From Pyropia yezoensis (Eukaryota > Rhodophyta > Bangiophyceae > Bangiales > Bangiaceae), in assembly GCA_009829735.1 (NCBI GenBank), contig CM020619.1:7492375-7556374 (forward strand): 64,000 bases of DNA, given 5' to 3'. Shown here piece after piece: positions 23,059-34,732 of this stretch. The position numbers and the translations under genes were made by a program. Under the pieces are notes generated by a model that was not told where the DNA came from, made no database searches, and was given only the letters and a program-made list of their open reading frames with translations. Within the stretch, counting starts at the first letter, position 1; the number at the start of each line of letters is the position of its first letter.

Positions 23059-24140
23059 GGCGTTTGCTGCCTGCCTTGCCAGCGGCGGCGGGGGGGGGGC
23101 GGCCGAGCTGGGGGGGTGGGGCGCCGATACGAGCGCCGGCGGCGGCGGCAGCGGCGTGCGCGGCGGCATTGGCGGCAGCTTGGGCGGCGGCAAGTGCGGC
23201 GGCCTCGGCAGCCACGCCATGGGCGGCGCCGTTGGCATGAGCGGCGGCCTCGGCGGCGGGTATGGGCATGTGGTGCGCCCCCGCACAAGCCGCCCCCACC
23301 CCCGCCCCCTTCGCACCACCACGACCCCCCCCACCCTGCCGGCATCATGCCTGTGGTGGAGGTGGTGGCGGACACTGTGGCTGACGCAATGGCGGCCACG
23401 GTGGGCGAGGCGGGGGCGGTCGCCACCACGGTGGGCGAGGCGGTGGCGGCCATGGTGGCGGAAAAGGTCGCGGCCACGGTGGGTTAGGCGGTGGCGGCCA
23501 AGGCGGCGGAGGCGGTCGCGGCCACGGTAAGGGGGGCTGTGGTGGTGGCGTTCACGCTGGGGGAGGCGGTGACGGTGGCGGCCATGGTCGCGAAGGCGGC
23601 GGCGGCCATGTGGCGGAGGTGGTGGCGGTCACGGTCGCTGAGGCGTCGGCCATCACGGCTGCGGTGGGCAAGGCAGTGGCGACCACGGTGGCCAAGACGG
23701 TCCCGGCCGCAGTGATGAAGGCGGTGGCGGTGGCGACCACGGTGGCGGAGGCCATCGCGGTCGCGGCTACGGTGGGCGAGGGTGTGGCGGCCATGGTGGC
23801 GGGGGCGGCGGCGGCTAAAGTGGCGGAGGCGGTGGCGGTCACGGTGGGCGACGCGGTTGCGGTGGCGGCTGTCGTGCGCGTGACGGTGGCGGCTGTCGTG
23901 CGCGTGACGGTGGCGGCCACGGCGGCGGAGGCGGTCGCGGCCACGGTCGGGGAGGCAGCGGCCGTGGCGGCCACGGTGGCGCAGGCGGCGGCGGCTACAG
24001 AGGTGGAAGCGGTGGCGGTCATGGTCAGGGAGGCGGTGGCGGTGGCGGTCACTGTGGCTGTGGCTGACGGCGACGGTGGTGGAGGCTGTGGGCAGCGGAG
24101 GTGGTGGCGGTGGTGACCACGGTGGCGGAGGCGGCGGCCA
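22300..24140. repeat. GGC/GGTGGC low-complexity region
   Basis: This is continuous degenerate GGCGGTGGC, GCGGTCGCGG and GGCCACGGTGG units. Every frame is open for long distances and translates to Ala/Val, Gly/His or Pro/Arg runs. No gene is called. Confidence 0.75.
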
Positions 24141-24729
24141 GCGGCGAAAATGGGTGTGGGGGTGCGGGGGCTGGGAACGGCCGTGGTCGCGGTTGTATGG
24201 GGCTTACTTGCGTCTGTGCCCACTGTCTGGCGCACGCCAGACACCGGCACTGTGCCCTGACACGAACACGGCATGTGGCCGTGTCTGTGTCGGTGTCTGT
24301 GCCCAGTATCTCGGTGATCGTGGTGCGCCGCCGCGGTGCACAATTGGCACTCGCCGGCGTGCGACGTGCTGGCAATCACCATTTCAATAAACATCAAGGA
24401 AAGTGCATAAAAATCAGACGACAATTCCACATGGACCGGAAGCGAACAGGCCGGCATCCGGTTGCTGCCGGATACTCCTTGCGATGCCTATTCAACTCAT
24501 TGTATGCTTTCTTTGCAGCTTGCGCTGCATCGCGTTGCATGCGCGGCTGCATAATCGCTGTCTTGCGTAACTTCGACGGCTTTTTCGTGCAGCTGAAATG
24601 CAGACATCGTACTGCATATGTTGCATTTCAAAAGGGGTTCAAATGCGTGAAAAACATGCAGCGAATTGCAGTGGTTCCGGTCGCCGACGATCTGAAAGAG
24701 CTTAGTCGCTCTTGTTAACTTCCTCAAGC

Positions 24730-25170
24730 CCCAGACCGCCGCTACCCACCGCCGCAGGCCAGCCCGCATTGACCGCTGCCGCCAGCCGTCACAGCTGGCC
24801 CCCACCGCCGGCCCCTGTCGCCGGCCACGAAAGCGGCCCCCTGCAGCGGCGCAACGCCGCAGTGCACCACCGCCGGCCCCTGCAGCCAGCCACCGTAGTG
24901 TACAATCGCCACAAGCCACCCCCCCCGGCACCTCCCCCCCCGCCCCCCCGCCGACCCGCCCCGCCGCTCGCCACGGCGGCCGGCCACTGCCGCACGCCGC
25001 CCCAGTCGGCCGCCACCGTACGCCACTCCTGCAGGGCGCCCCCGCGGGCGATCGCCGCGGGCAGGCCCCTCCGGCCGCCCCCGCCGGTAGTCGCCGCAGG
25101 CGATCGCCACAGTTGAGCCCCTCCGGCTGTCCTCGCCGGCCATCCTCAACGGCCGTCCCCGCCGGCCATA
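24730..25170. repeat. CCGCCGG-rich low-complexity region
   Basis: The composition is like 19.3-20.3 kb (GCCGGCCACC units). Frames on both strands are open because of composition only. Confidence 0.6.
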
Positions 25171-25929
25171 CCCCGCCTGAACGACGGCAAAACACACCTT
25201 TTCTTCCATCTTCTGGTACGCACCGTCGCTGTGCGTCTTGGCTTACCCTCATAAAAAATGGTGGGAAGGCGACATCTATAGGCTATTAACACGCCTCATA
25301 GACGAAGACAATAATAAACAGTCGGCCCGCACGGGGGTGTGGAGGGGGGTTCAGGGGGCCACGTGACAAGTCGCGGAGTGGCGTAACGGCTGAAAAACAG
25401 GCTTGGCAAGGATCTCGGCTCAAGGATCACTGCGCGGGCGGCACACGCCGTGCCCAACAGCGCAGTGGCCACACAGCATTCGGCGAGGGGATAGGGCGCA
25501 GTTTGGGAGTGTGACACCCTCTCTTGACGCAATCACGAATGTGGTCAAGCACGCCTTTCCACCCTGTGCTTGAATGAGGTCGGTCCTGTAGGCCCAGCAC
25601 AAGAAAAACGGGACGGGCTGGGGCCTTGGCATGGCATCACAGGCTACCAATCTATTGTACTAAGACCGGACCTGATCTGCCTCGTGCAAGGCGCCTCTCG
25701 GATTATCAGGGAGGAGACGCGTGGGGCCTGTAGCCTCTTTGCTAGCACCACAGTACCGTTCCCCCGCGGGCGGCCCACTTCCCAGGACGGATGCGCGTCG
25801 GCCTGTGTGGGCTCTCCGCCACCATTCCCGCCCCCCCGCCCCCCCCCCCCTTCCCCGCCCTCGTCGCCCTCCACAAACTGTTTTTTTGCACCCGCTTTGC
25901 CCGTCCCAGACCCCAGCCGGACCTGGATC

Positions 25930-26926
25930 ATGTCGGCTGACCGCAACTACCAGCCGCGCAGCTCGGATGACGACACGGGGGAGCGGCACGGGCGCCGGCC
26001 CCCCCGGCGGTCCTCACGGGTGGCCGAGCGGGCTGGGCGCTCATCGGAGAGAGCGGCGGCGGATATCACGCTCTTGACGGGTAGCGGAGCGGTCGGGTAC
26101 TCGGTGGGGGCCAACGGGGGGGGCTCCTGGTCCTCCGCCCATCATCGATTTGACCGATGACACGGCAACAGATCCTGTCGATGCCTCCCAGGGTGCAGCG
26201 GTAATCCCGGGGTCATCCACAGCCGCGACGGTGCCCGCCGGCACTTTGAGCGCCGCGCTCGTCAACCTCAGAACGGCGGCAACGACGCCCCATGGCTCGC
26301 GTGGCCAGGTTGTCTTTGTGATGGGCCATGTACCGCAGGCGGGCTCTCTCCCACAGGGGTGGTCAGCGGCGGGGGTGGTGGCGGGTGCCCCCCCGTCTGG
26401 GCCGGCGGCCAACGCCCCCGTCGCGCACGGGCCGTGGCCGGCACTGCCAGCGGGTCTGCGCGTGCCCGTGATGCACGTCGATGTCTCGCTTACGGGCATG
26501 TCCCCGGTGCCTCATGTGGGTACGATGCGTGCGGGTTCTGAGGCGACTGCCCCCCCGTCTGGGCCGGTGGCCAACGCACCTGTGGCGCACGGGCCGAGGC
26601 CGGCACTGCCAGCGGGTCTGCGCGTGCCCGTGGGGGGCGCTGGCGGCGGGGCCGGTGGCATGTGCCCGGAGCCCGCATGGGCAATGTCCATGCTCCCGTC
26701 GTTCACACTGCAGGCTGCGGACGCGGCTGGTGCTGAGGACCCGTGCAGCATCTGTTTGGACGAGTTTCGGGCTGGGGACAAGGTGCGCCGCCTGCCGTGC
26801 ATGTGCGCGTTTCACAGCGGCGAGATTGAAGAGTGGTTGTCACACAAGGGCAACTGCCCTGTGCATGTCATGCGGACCGTGGTTGAGTACCTCGGCTCCT
26901 CTGAATGCTTCACGGGGAGTGAGTGA
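25930..26926 (+). pseudogene. RING-type E3-like protein with SUMO-interacting motif, frameshifted
   Basis: Two overlapping frames make one gene of about 332 codons. The first starts at ATG 25930 (MSADRNYQPRSSDDD, then a basic, Ser-rich region). The second ends at 26926. They differ by one nucleotide, and the natural junction is the G8 run at 26116-26123. Just after it comes PPPIIDLTDDTATD, a textbook SUMO-interacting motif. A Pro/Ala-rich middle contains a duplicated block (ANAPVAHGP, LPAGLRVPV, offset 162 bp). The C-terminus has a RING finger (CSICLDEFRAGDKVRRLPC, then FHSGEIEEWL, NCPVH). Ligand positions differ from RING-H2: the fourth is Cys, the sixth Cys is Glu and the eighth is His, so zinc binding may be altered. 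SIM plus RING suggests a SUMO-targeted ubiquitin ligase (inference). The shift may be a homopolymer sequencing error. Confidence 0.75.
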
Positions 26927-26929
26927 CCG

Positions 26930-28430
26930 TTTGCATGACCTTGTGTCGCCGTCACCGGGCGGGTCGTGGAATGGGGCTGTGCAGGCGCAAGTACTTGGCC
27001 TGCCCCACCTAATCCATGGAGCACGTTGCATTGCACCGGCGGGGCGGACCAGGGGCGAAGAGTGATCTGCTGGGGCGTGGGTGTAGGGCGGGCGTGCGAG
27101 GGGGGCGGCAGGTGTTGGGTCCCCAAGCGTAAATGTAGTGCGCGGGGGGCCCACACTTTACGCTTGAGTTGATTGGCGAGTGCAAGGCTGGCGAGGGCTA
27201 CGACCGTGTCAGGGTGTACGCCCTGCCCACGTCACACTGGTGGTGACTGTCGGGCGGGAGAGGCCCGGTTTTTCACAGATGAGCCACCGCAAAAAACTTG
27301 GCACTCGTGCACGCGCACACATTAAGCGTATCGCCGGGCAGTCTTGAACTCCCGCCCGGCCTGCGACCGCTCGCGTCCCCTCGCATTCCGCTCCCGCCAG
27401 ACCGTCTGCGTGTGAACGCCCTTCTACTCGTTCACGTACTACACGCTTGCCCCGCTACGGACCCCCCCAGAAGGGGAAGCGCCGGCGAGACCCCATTTTT
27501 GTGAGGAGCATGAGGACAGCCTTGTCGAAAGGTATGCGCAGAGTTTTTTTTTTTTTTTTTTTTTTCGCCAGCACATCCTAAAAGTGCAGGAAGACGCCCT
27601 CAATCGGGTTTGCGGGTTGCGGATGCGATTGCGAAACCCCTCTCGCCGTACCGTCCACCCCAGCTTTCTCTATTTTTTTTGTGTACTTTCTGTTGACGTT
27701 TCGTCGGCCGACGCACGCACGCGCTGCATATATAGATACGACCATCATGTGAGGCATCATGCGCTGTGCTCTTTATTTACAAAAGCATATGACGCGGAGG
27801 GCGTACCTCTGTCTCCCGACCGTCCCATACATGTGCGCCCCACAGCCGCTGTCAAAACGGACCCGCATCATACTGTGGAAATGGGAAACCCGCTATGGAA
27901 GGGCTATGAACGCGCATTTCTCAGCTGGAGGAGCTGTACGATAAACAGTGCTGGCTGGCCGGTACTGACCCAGTCATCGAGACCTGACCGCGTGCTGAGT
28001 TTTTATCGGTTAATGCTCGCGAAGTCGTCACCCGGAGCCTTCCCGCAAATGTGTGTCCCGCAAATTTTCGCGTAGGGGGGGGGGAGGAGGCGAGGAGGGT
28101 GGGGTGGGGTTCGAATGGCGTTGGGCACATGCACACGCGCGTGCGGGTGTGGGCGCGCGCAGGGGGACAACCTGAAGAGGGATCCAAGCGGGGGGGTACG
28201 GAGCGCAAAGGCCCGCTTGCATTTCTGCGTTCATGGTCCACAGGAATGCTGGATGCCAATAATTTTGCCAGGCAGTGCAAGGAGTGTTGACTGACCCACC
28301 ACCTGGCGGGCACAGGCGAGCAGAGTGGAATTTATCACGTGAAGAGGAAAACATGTCCTAAAACAACCTGTGTACGTACGGTCGTTTTTCCTCGACCATT
28401 TATCAATTTGCAGCTCTGATTTCGAAACGG
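26930..28430. other. No gene recognised; one T homopolymer
   Basis: Contains a T run of about 22 at 27544-27565. Short frames have no recognisable features. Confidence 0.5.
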
Positions 28431-29640
28431 GGTGCTGTGACGCGCACGCATTCGTGCACCCACGCACGCGCGCATGCATGCGCGCGGCGCCCGATGAACG
28501 GGCATGCACGCGCGCATGCGTGCACGCGCGGCCCCGTCCCCCCACCGCCCTCCCCGCCGCGCTCTGTGTGTCCCACCCCCCACCCTCCCTTTCCCGGCCG
28601 TGCTGCGCACTTTCCCCCTCAACCTCTCCACGGTGTGCCGCGCCCCCTCCCTTCTCCCACCTTCCCTTTCCCGGTTGTGCCGCGCCCTCTCCCTCTCACC
28701 CTCTCCACGGTGTACCGCGCCCCCTCCCTTTCCCAACCCTCCCTTTCCCGGTTGTGCCGCGCCCTGTCCCCCATTCCCGACCACCCTCTCCACCTTGTGC
28801 CGCGCCCCCTCCCTTCCCCCACCACTCCCCCCTCCCCCCCCGCTGCTGATGGCGGCCAAGGCGGCGGGCTGTGTGGTGTTCTCGGCCGGACCGGTGCGTT
28901 TGGTTTGACCCGCTGTGGATGTGGGCGGAAGGGGCGCCGGGAGGGGGGGCGTGAGGCGGGGGGGGCGTGAGGAGGGGGGAAAGTGTGGGAGGGGTGGAGT
29001 GGAGGATCGGCGGCCGGCCGGGGGGGAGCACGGGAGCGGCGGCTCTGTTGGGGGAGGGGGGCAGGTCGCGCTAGCACCGGCGGCGCGGTTTCTTTAAACC
29101 GCACCGCCGCCGCTGCTGGCGTGCCGCCCCCGAGCCGCCCCCCCACCCCACGGCCGCTGATTCTCTGCCGTGCCTTTTTCGCCTCTTCCCCCCCACCCCT
29201 GCCCCATCCCCTCCGCAGGTGGCCCCGGCCAAGGCGGCGGCTTGTGTGGCGGTTGCGGCGGCCGGACCGGTGCGTTTGTTGTAGGGGGCGGGGCGAGAGT
29301 AGGGGGCGTGAGAAGTGGGGAGAGTGTGAAAGGGGTGGGGTGGAGGATCGGCGGCCGGCCGGGGGGGAGCACGGGCGCGGCGGCTCTGTTGCGGGAAGGG
29401 GGCAGGTCGCGCCAGCACCGGCGGCGCGGTTTCTTTAAACCGCGCCGCCGCCGCTGCTGGCGTGCCGCCCCCGAGCCGCGCCCCCACCCCACGGCCGCTG
29501 ATTCTCTGCCGTGCCCTTTTCCCCTCTTCCCCCTCACCCCCCTCTCCCACCCCTCCCCTTCCCCCCCTCGCAGGTGGCAGCGGCCAAGGCGGCGGGATGT
29601 GTGGTGTTGGCGGTCTGTGTGGTGCGCGTGGTGGCGAGGC
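28430..29640 (+). repeat. Tandem 5' exon/intron module heading the ParB-like gene
   Basis: A C-rich tract with repeated CTCTCCACGGTGTGCCGCGCC elements (28.6-28.84 kb) is followed by units of about 350 bp. Unit exons are 28849-28893 (starts with ATG; 45 nt), 29219-29269 (51 nt) and the start of the long exon at 29574. The first two end at a GTGCGTTTG donor, and the last two follow a C-rich GCAG acceptor. They encode MAAKAAGCVVFSAGP, VAPAKAAACVAVAAAGP and VAAAKAAGCVVLAV. The introns (about 325 and 304 nt) share a G-rich half, GAGCACGGG, and a hairpin with 12-bp arms at 29421-29432 and 29437-29448. The same module occurs at 41.96-42.97 kb. Confidence 0.75.
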
Positions 29641-32600
29641 CGACACCACTTGGTAGCTCTGTAGGAGCGATGGCTCCGGGAAAGGCCGGTGGCGGTGCCC
29701 GCGGTGGTGGCCGTGGCGGTGGTAGCGGCGGTGGTGGTGGCGGTGCCCGGGGTGGTGCCCGGGGTGGTGCCCGGGGCGGTGCCCGTGGAGGTTTCCGTGG
29801 TGGTGGTAGTGGTGGTGGTAGCGGTGGTGGGCGTGGCGGTGCCCGCGGTGGTGGTAGTGGTGGTTGTAGTGGTGGTGAACGTGGCGGTGTCTCTAGTGGT
29901 GGCAGCATCGGTCACGGAGCCGATAATGGCGACCGAGGATTCGCCCTGCGTAACGCTGATTGCGATGGACGTGCTGACGATGACGGCGGACGTCGGGATA
30001 GCGGCGGCACTGACCGACTTGGTCACGCTTTTCGCGACGCCTGCCGGCCTCGCCAAACGTTACGTGACGCTGCTGATCGTGGTCGCGGTCACACTCGAAG
30101 CACCGATCGCGGTGGACGTGGAGGCGATGACGGCGGACGTCGAACTGATGGCGGTGGTGACCGACCTCGCCCGACTTCCCGTGACACTACTGATCGTGGT
30201 CGCAGTCGGGCTCGTAGCACTGATCGTGGTGGAGGCGCAGGGGATGACCGCGGACGTCGGCCTGATGGCGGCGGACGTCGAGCTGATGGCGGGGCTGACA
30301 GACCTCGCCCGAATTCCCGTGACGCTACTGATCGCGGTCGCGGTCACGCTCGAAGCACCGATCTTGGTGGACGCGGAGGCGATGACGGCGGACGTCGGGC
30401 CGATGGCGGGGCTGGCCAACCTCGCACGACTTCCCGTGACACTACTGATCGAGGTCGCGGTCGTAGCGCCGTGCGTGACGGTCGGGATGGCGGTCGCTGT
30501 GGCGGTGGTGGTGGCGGAATTGGTGCATCAGCGGAAGCGGGTGGGGTAGGCCGACCAGGCGGCGGTGGAGACAGCGACGAGCGTGGCGTCGCTGGCGGCA
30601 GTTCCGGTCGTCGTACTGGCATCGGCGGAGCAAGTGGGTCCGGCCGACCGGCCAGTGGTGGAGACGGCGATGGCCGCGGCGTCGCTGATGACAGTCGTTC
30701 TGACAGCAACTCTCGGGCACCGTCTGACGATGAGCAGCTGCCACCAGCACCAGGGGATGATCCAGTACCACATATGGACAGAGGCGTGGTGACGGCGTCG
30801 GCGCCTACATGGGTTGGTCCTACCAGCGACTACGGTATCGCGTCGAAGCGGTATGTACCGATCGAGGCCATTCGCGTTGCCCCGCAGACGGTGCGTACTA
30901 TCAACCGCGGCACTGTCGACGAACAGCTGCGATCGTACCGCGACTTTGGTTATACGACCACGTACGGAATGATATCCGTATGCGCAGACCCAAAGTGTCC
31001 CGGGGCCGAGAATAGCTTTTTTTTCGTGGACGGCGCTCATCGACTGACGGCGCTGCGGGAGCTGCACAACGAAGGGCACGCCAACGCTGTCAGTGAGGTG
31101 CAAGTGGCGGTCATCGTTCGGCGTGACGGGCAACCCTTGACGCTAATGATGGCCCTCACGTTGGGTGTGCGCGCCAACTCGACGGCGGCCAAGGCCACAC
31201 CTACGTGGTCAACCGCAAGCAGGACCCCATGGACGTGGACCTTGCTCACCGTGAGTCCGATGAGGTGGACCGTTAACAAGAGGACCAAGACGACGCGACC
31301 GCCAGGGGCGGCCCGGAAACGTCCCGTATTGGCAAGGCCGTCTTGCGACGCATGACCAAGATTGCCCTGATCTACATTGAGGACGAGCGGTCTGGCGAGT
31401 ACATTATCAAGCGCATCACCGACTCTGTGGGCTAACAAGGCGATCATGCCTTGACGACCGACTCCGGCACTTTGCACTTTGTTGGGCGTACCGCTGCAAG
31501 ACTGCAATGAGGTGCGCCTGTGGATGCTTCAGGTCGGTTGGGAGTGGACAGGTCGTCGCAATGCGGGCAACAATGCCATCCGGCGGCTGACACGGGGCGC
31601 CGACTCTGCGTTCTTTGCAAATCTTGTCTATTTTGTGCGCTTCGCGATCAACGAAGCGAAGATGCGGCGCACCCTTCTTCGCCTCGCGTCGGCCAAGGAC
31701 CGTGCAATCGCAGAGGCGCAAGCGCTTACGGCTGAGTGTGCCGATTTCACACAAAGAGCGCCTCTGACGGACGTTTTGAAGCAGAAGCGTCGCCGACAGA
31801 ATCTCTCGCTGCTGAACGAGCTGCAGGTGTTGGTCCTCGCCGATTACGACGCTCCACAGCCACCGGCCCGAGCCGTCTTGGCTGCGGGTGGCGGTGGCGG
31901 CGGCAAGGGCAAGGGCAAGGGTCACCCCGGAAGCAGGGGCACGGCGGCGTCGGGTGGTGCAGAGGACCCTTTCAGGTTTGTGGAAGACCTTTCGTTTCAC
32001 GAGCTCTTCTTCCCCGAGTGGGCAGCCAAGGTGCGGGCCTTCATAACCCGTCCCCCGGATGAGCAGGACCGCCCCCTCCCTACCGATTCAGCCACCGCGT
32101 CGGGTACGGCGCCGGCGGCTACCAGGGCCGGTTTACGTGAAGGGGGTGGCAATAGTGCCGTCTCGGGGACAAGGCCTGATGCCGATGCCCGCATGGGTCG
32201 CCGTACCGGTGGCGATGGTGACAGCGACGGTGCTGGGGGTGGAGCTGGGAGCGGAGCTGGGAGTGGAGGTGGCGAAGGTGATGGTGGGGTCGGTGGCGGA
32301 GGTGATGGTGGGGTCGGTGGCGGAGGTGATGGCGAGGTTGGAGGCGACCACGTGACCGGCACCGACGGGGCCCCTGGTGGTGACGGTGACGACGGTGGTG
32401 ACGGTGGCGACGGTGACGACAATGGCGACGGTGGCGACGGTGACGACGGTGGCGACGGCGGGGGCGGTGGCGACGGCGGGGGCGGTGGCGACGGCGGGGG
32501 TGGTGGTAGCGGTGGCGACGACGGGGGCGGCGGGGGCGGTGGTGACGGTGGCGACGGCGGGGACAAGGCACCTGCTGTGCCTGACGTTGCGGGCACAGCC

Positions 32601-33931
32601 GGCCCCGCGGAGCCGGCCAACGGTGGCGACGGTGCCGCCGGCGACGCGGGCGCTCGCAAGTCAAACCGACTCTCGCGCCCGCGCAAACCAGCAGCGGAAG
32701 AGGACGATTCTGAATCTAGTGACGGAGCGCCCGTGCCACCGCCCAAAGAGAAGCGTCGCCGGACGGCGCCGGGAAAGAAGGGGAAGAGTGGTTCTGGTGC
32801 TTCCGGTGGCCGCGGAAGCGCTGGCAGTGGAGCGGGTGGCCGTGGACAAGGTGGCGGTCATGGGGCGTTTGCACGCAAGCGTACTGTCACACTAGGGCGT
32901 CCAAGTGTTCCAGGAGGCTCTCAGGAGGAGGACGACCAGGCGTATGAGGATACCGTACCCGACATCCCGGACAGTATGAAGGAGGCGGCCAAGGAGAATC
33001 TCCGAGCATTGGACCTCTCTTCCGGGCCTCGTGATACTGCTGTGCCGACGCCGCTGCCGCCCTTTGCTCTCCTGCTACCCCAGGAGCACCAGAGCCGCGA
33101 CTTTGTTCCGCGGTCCACGTGGGACGCAATGGGTAATGCGGCCGAGACGCTCATGTGTAACCGTGGCTTGGCGCGCCTTAACTACACATACCTGGCCCTT
33201 GACATGCCCACCGCCCCCCCCGCCGCGGTGGAGCGCGATCGACATATGCCCGACACCCGTTTGCTGCTGACCAACCTCACGCGTATCCAGTACGGGACTG
33301 AGCTTGTCGAGCGAGGCTGGACGGTGGTCAAGCACGCAATGGCCTGCATGACCCGTGTGGAGGGTAAAGGTGGCGCGGAAGTCGGCGTCGACGGCGCTGC
33401 TGTCTCGTCTGGATCATCTACACCCCCGACCAAGATGGACCCCGTCGGCGATTTCCTTTATTCTGTGATCAACAAGTTCCCAGGTGAAGCCGCGCTCAAG
33501 GACGACGACCCCATGTGGACGCCCATTCACACCGTCGACCTTGGCAAGGTTGACGAAACCGCAATGAAACGTGGTCAGGGGCGGCTCACCGTGCGACAGT
33601 CGGCTCTGGCCGCGAATGGGGACGATAAGGACTCGGACGTCTTGTACAAGACCAAGCAACACTGTGACATGCTGATGGCTGCCATGGCTCACCAAGTGCT
33701 GGTACCGACCACGGTGCACAGACGGCGCAGCAGCCCAATGAGCGCTCACTGGTGCAAGTGCTTAAGTCCGGCGCCCGGGTATTGCTGACCACCTCTCGAG
33801 CGGTGCGGCAACAGCCACACGTGGACGCCACTGTCCGTGCCGGGAAACCAGACCCCCCTGCTGACCAGAATGCGGACGACAGCCGCCGAGCGCCGCTGCA
33901 GACGTTCTCGCGCCCGCGCAGCCACAACTAA
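28849..33931 (+). CDS. ParB-like domain protein, multi-exon or partly decayed
   Basis: Proposed gene with leader exons 28849-28893 and 29219-29269 and a long exon from 29574 (first internal ATG 29670, MAPGKAGGGARGG). A Gly/Arg-rich region precedes a ParB/sulfiredoxin-like domain at 30.84-31.20 kb: RYVPIEAIRVAPQ, SFFFVDGAHRLTALRELH, LGVRANST. Frames then change. A coding-like segment (MTKIALIYIEDERSGEY) lies in frame +2, and the original frame resumes through the ORF ending near 33787. Candidate short introns are 31251-31336 (GTGAGT donor, GTTAAC branch) and about 31427-31511. The downstream part has a helical segment (FFANLVYFVRFAINEAKMRR), a Gly/Asp repeat (32.27-32.57 kb), a Lys-rich stretch and a globular C-terminus. 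Near 33.71 kb a frame change gives a tail ending at TAA 33931. Exon structure is unresolved; role presumably DNA binding. Confidence 0.55.
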
Positions 33932-33937
33932 TTTGCC

Positions 33938-34678
33938 ATGGCAGCCGGTAAGGATAGGTTCACTGTTGCCGTGTATCCCGGCAGCTTTCACGTTGTCCAT
34001 CGCCTGGAGAAGAAGCTGCATGTCCCGCATCTGGTGAGACCTGAGACGGTGGTTGTGCCTGCGGGTGGTCTCCTCGTCGTCCGCGCGGACGTTGCTCACT
34101 GTGGTGCCGGTCACGAGGACGATCTCTGGCGTCTGCGCGCCGCGCCGGCAGAGCTGTCCTACTCGCACTCCGTCCGGCTGCACCTCTACCTACAACGTTT
34201 TGACAAGCCGCTGCAGAACGCCATATACAAGGTCCCTGGGTGGTTGTTTGGTGAGGGCACTGGCGCCCCGTGTCTCGAGGCGAGCAGGTGCAAGAATTGT
34301 TGCGAAATGGTCTACGCCAGTGACGTGGAAGATGGCCACTCTGCAGAAGGGGCGGACATGTCAGACACCTCGTCCGGGGACAAGGATGATCAAGATGGTG
34401 CAGAGGACTCTCAGCAGTCGAGCTCGTCGGATGAAGACTACGATTCTCGAGGGCCGCCCAGGGTTGTGTACTACTTGACAGCGTTGTCTCTCTTGTCTAC
34501 AACTGCTTTGGTATTGTTGTTTTCTGTCATTTGTGGAAAGGTGGAGGACGTGGCCCGTCGGCTTTGTCATGGGATAATGTCTCCGTGCGGTGTTCACGCC
34601 GACGTTCCAGATGTCGATTTTCATAACGAGAGCTCTGGACGGCTCGCCGTACTGTCCACGACACAATCACGCTGCTGA
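33938..34678 (+). CDS. ORF with C-terminal half of a 2OG-Fe(II) dioxygenase-like fold
   Basis: A 246-aa frame starts at ATG 33938 in a good context (GCCATGG). Residues about 8-90 read FTVAVYPGSFHVVH, then VVPAGGLLVVRADVAHCGAG and SVRLHLYLQ. This resembles the distal part of a double-stranded beta-helix dioxygenase, where a late His (VAHCGAG) and an Arg-x-His strand are expected. The early HxD iron-binding pair is absent, so this is a fragment, a missing upstream exon, or a different cupin. An acidic Ser/Asp-rich linker and a hydrophobic segment (LTALSLLSTTALVLLFSVI), possibly a membrane span, follow. A strong GTAAGG at 33947 could instead be a donor. It starts only 7 nt after the TAA of the upstream frame. 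Confidence 0.4.
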   Translation: MAAGKDRFTVAVYPGSFHVVHRLEKKLHVPHLVRPETVVVPAGGLLVVRADVAHCGAGHEDDLWRLRAAPAELSYSHSVRLHLYLQRFDKPLQNAIYKVPGWLFGEGTGAPCLEASRCKNCCEMVYASDVEDGHSAEGADMSDTSSGDKDDQDGAEDSQQSSSSDEDYDSRGPPRVVYYLTALSLLSTTALVLLFSVICGKVEDVARRLCHGIMSPCGVHADVPDVDFHNESSGRLAVLSTTQSRC

Positions 34679-34732
34679 TGAGACGACACAGTCGGCGTCC
34701 GTGCCTCTTGTCGTTGGGAACACCCCCTGGTT

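Noticed and set aside
22300-24140. Gly-, Ala/Val- or Pro-rich proteins
   Set aside because: GGC-type simple sequence keeps most frames open. No domain, Kozak-supported start or codon bias distinguishes one frame.
20606-24699. Short inverted similarity (TCGGCGACCGGAACC at 20.6 kb and its complement at 24.68 kb)
   Set aside because: Only about 15-19 bp match and the flanks do not extend it, so it is not reported as an inverted repeat.
31251-31305. Intron with GTGAGT donor and GCCAG acceptor in the ParB-like gene
   Set aside because: Splicing there leads to a stop within about 25 codons in either candidate frame. A longer intron to about 31336 fits better, but this remains unproven.
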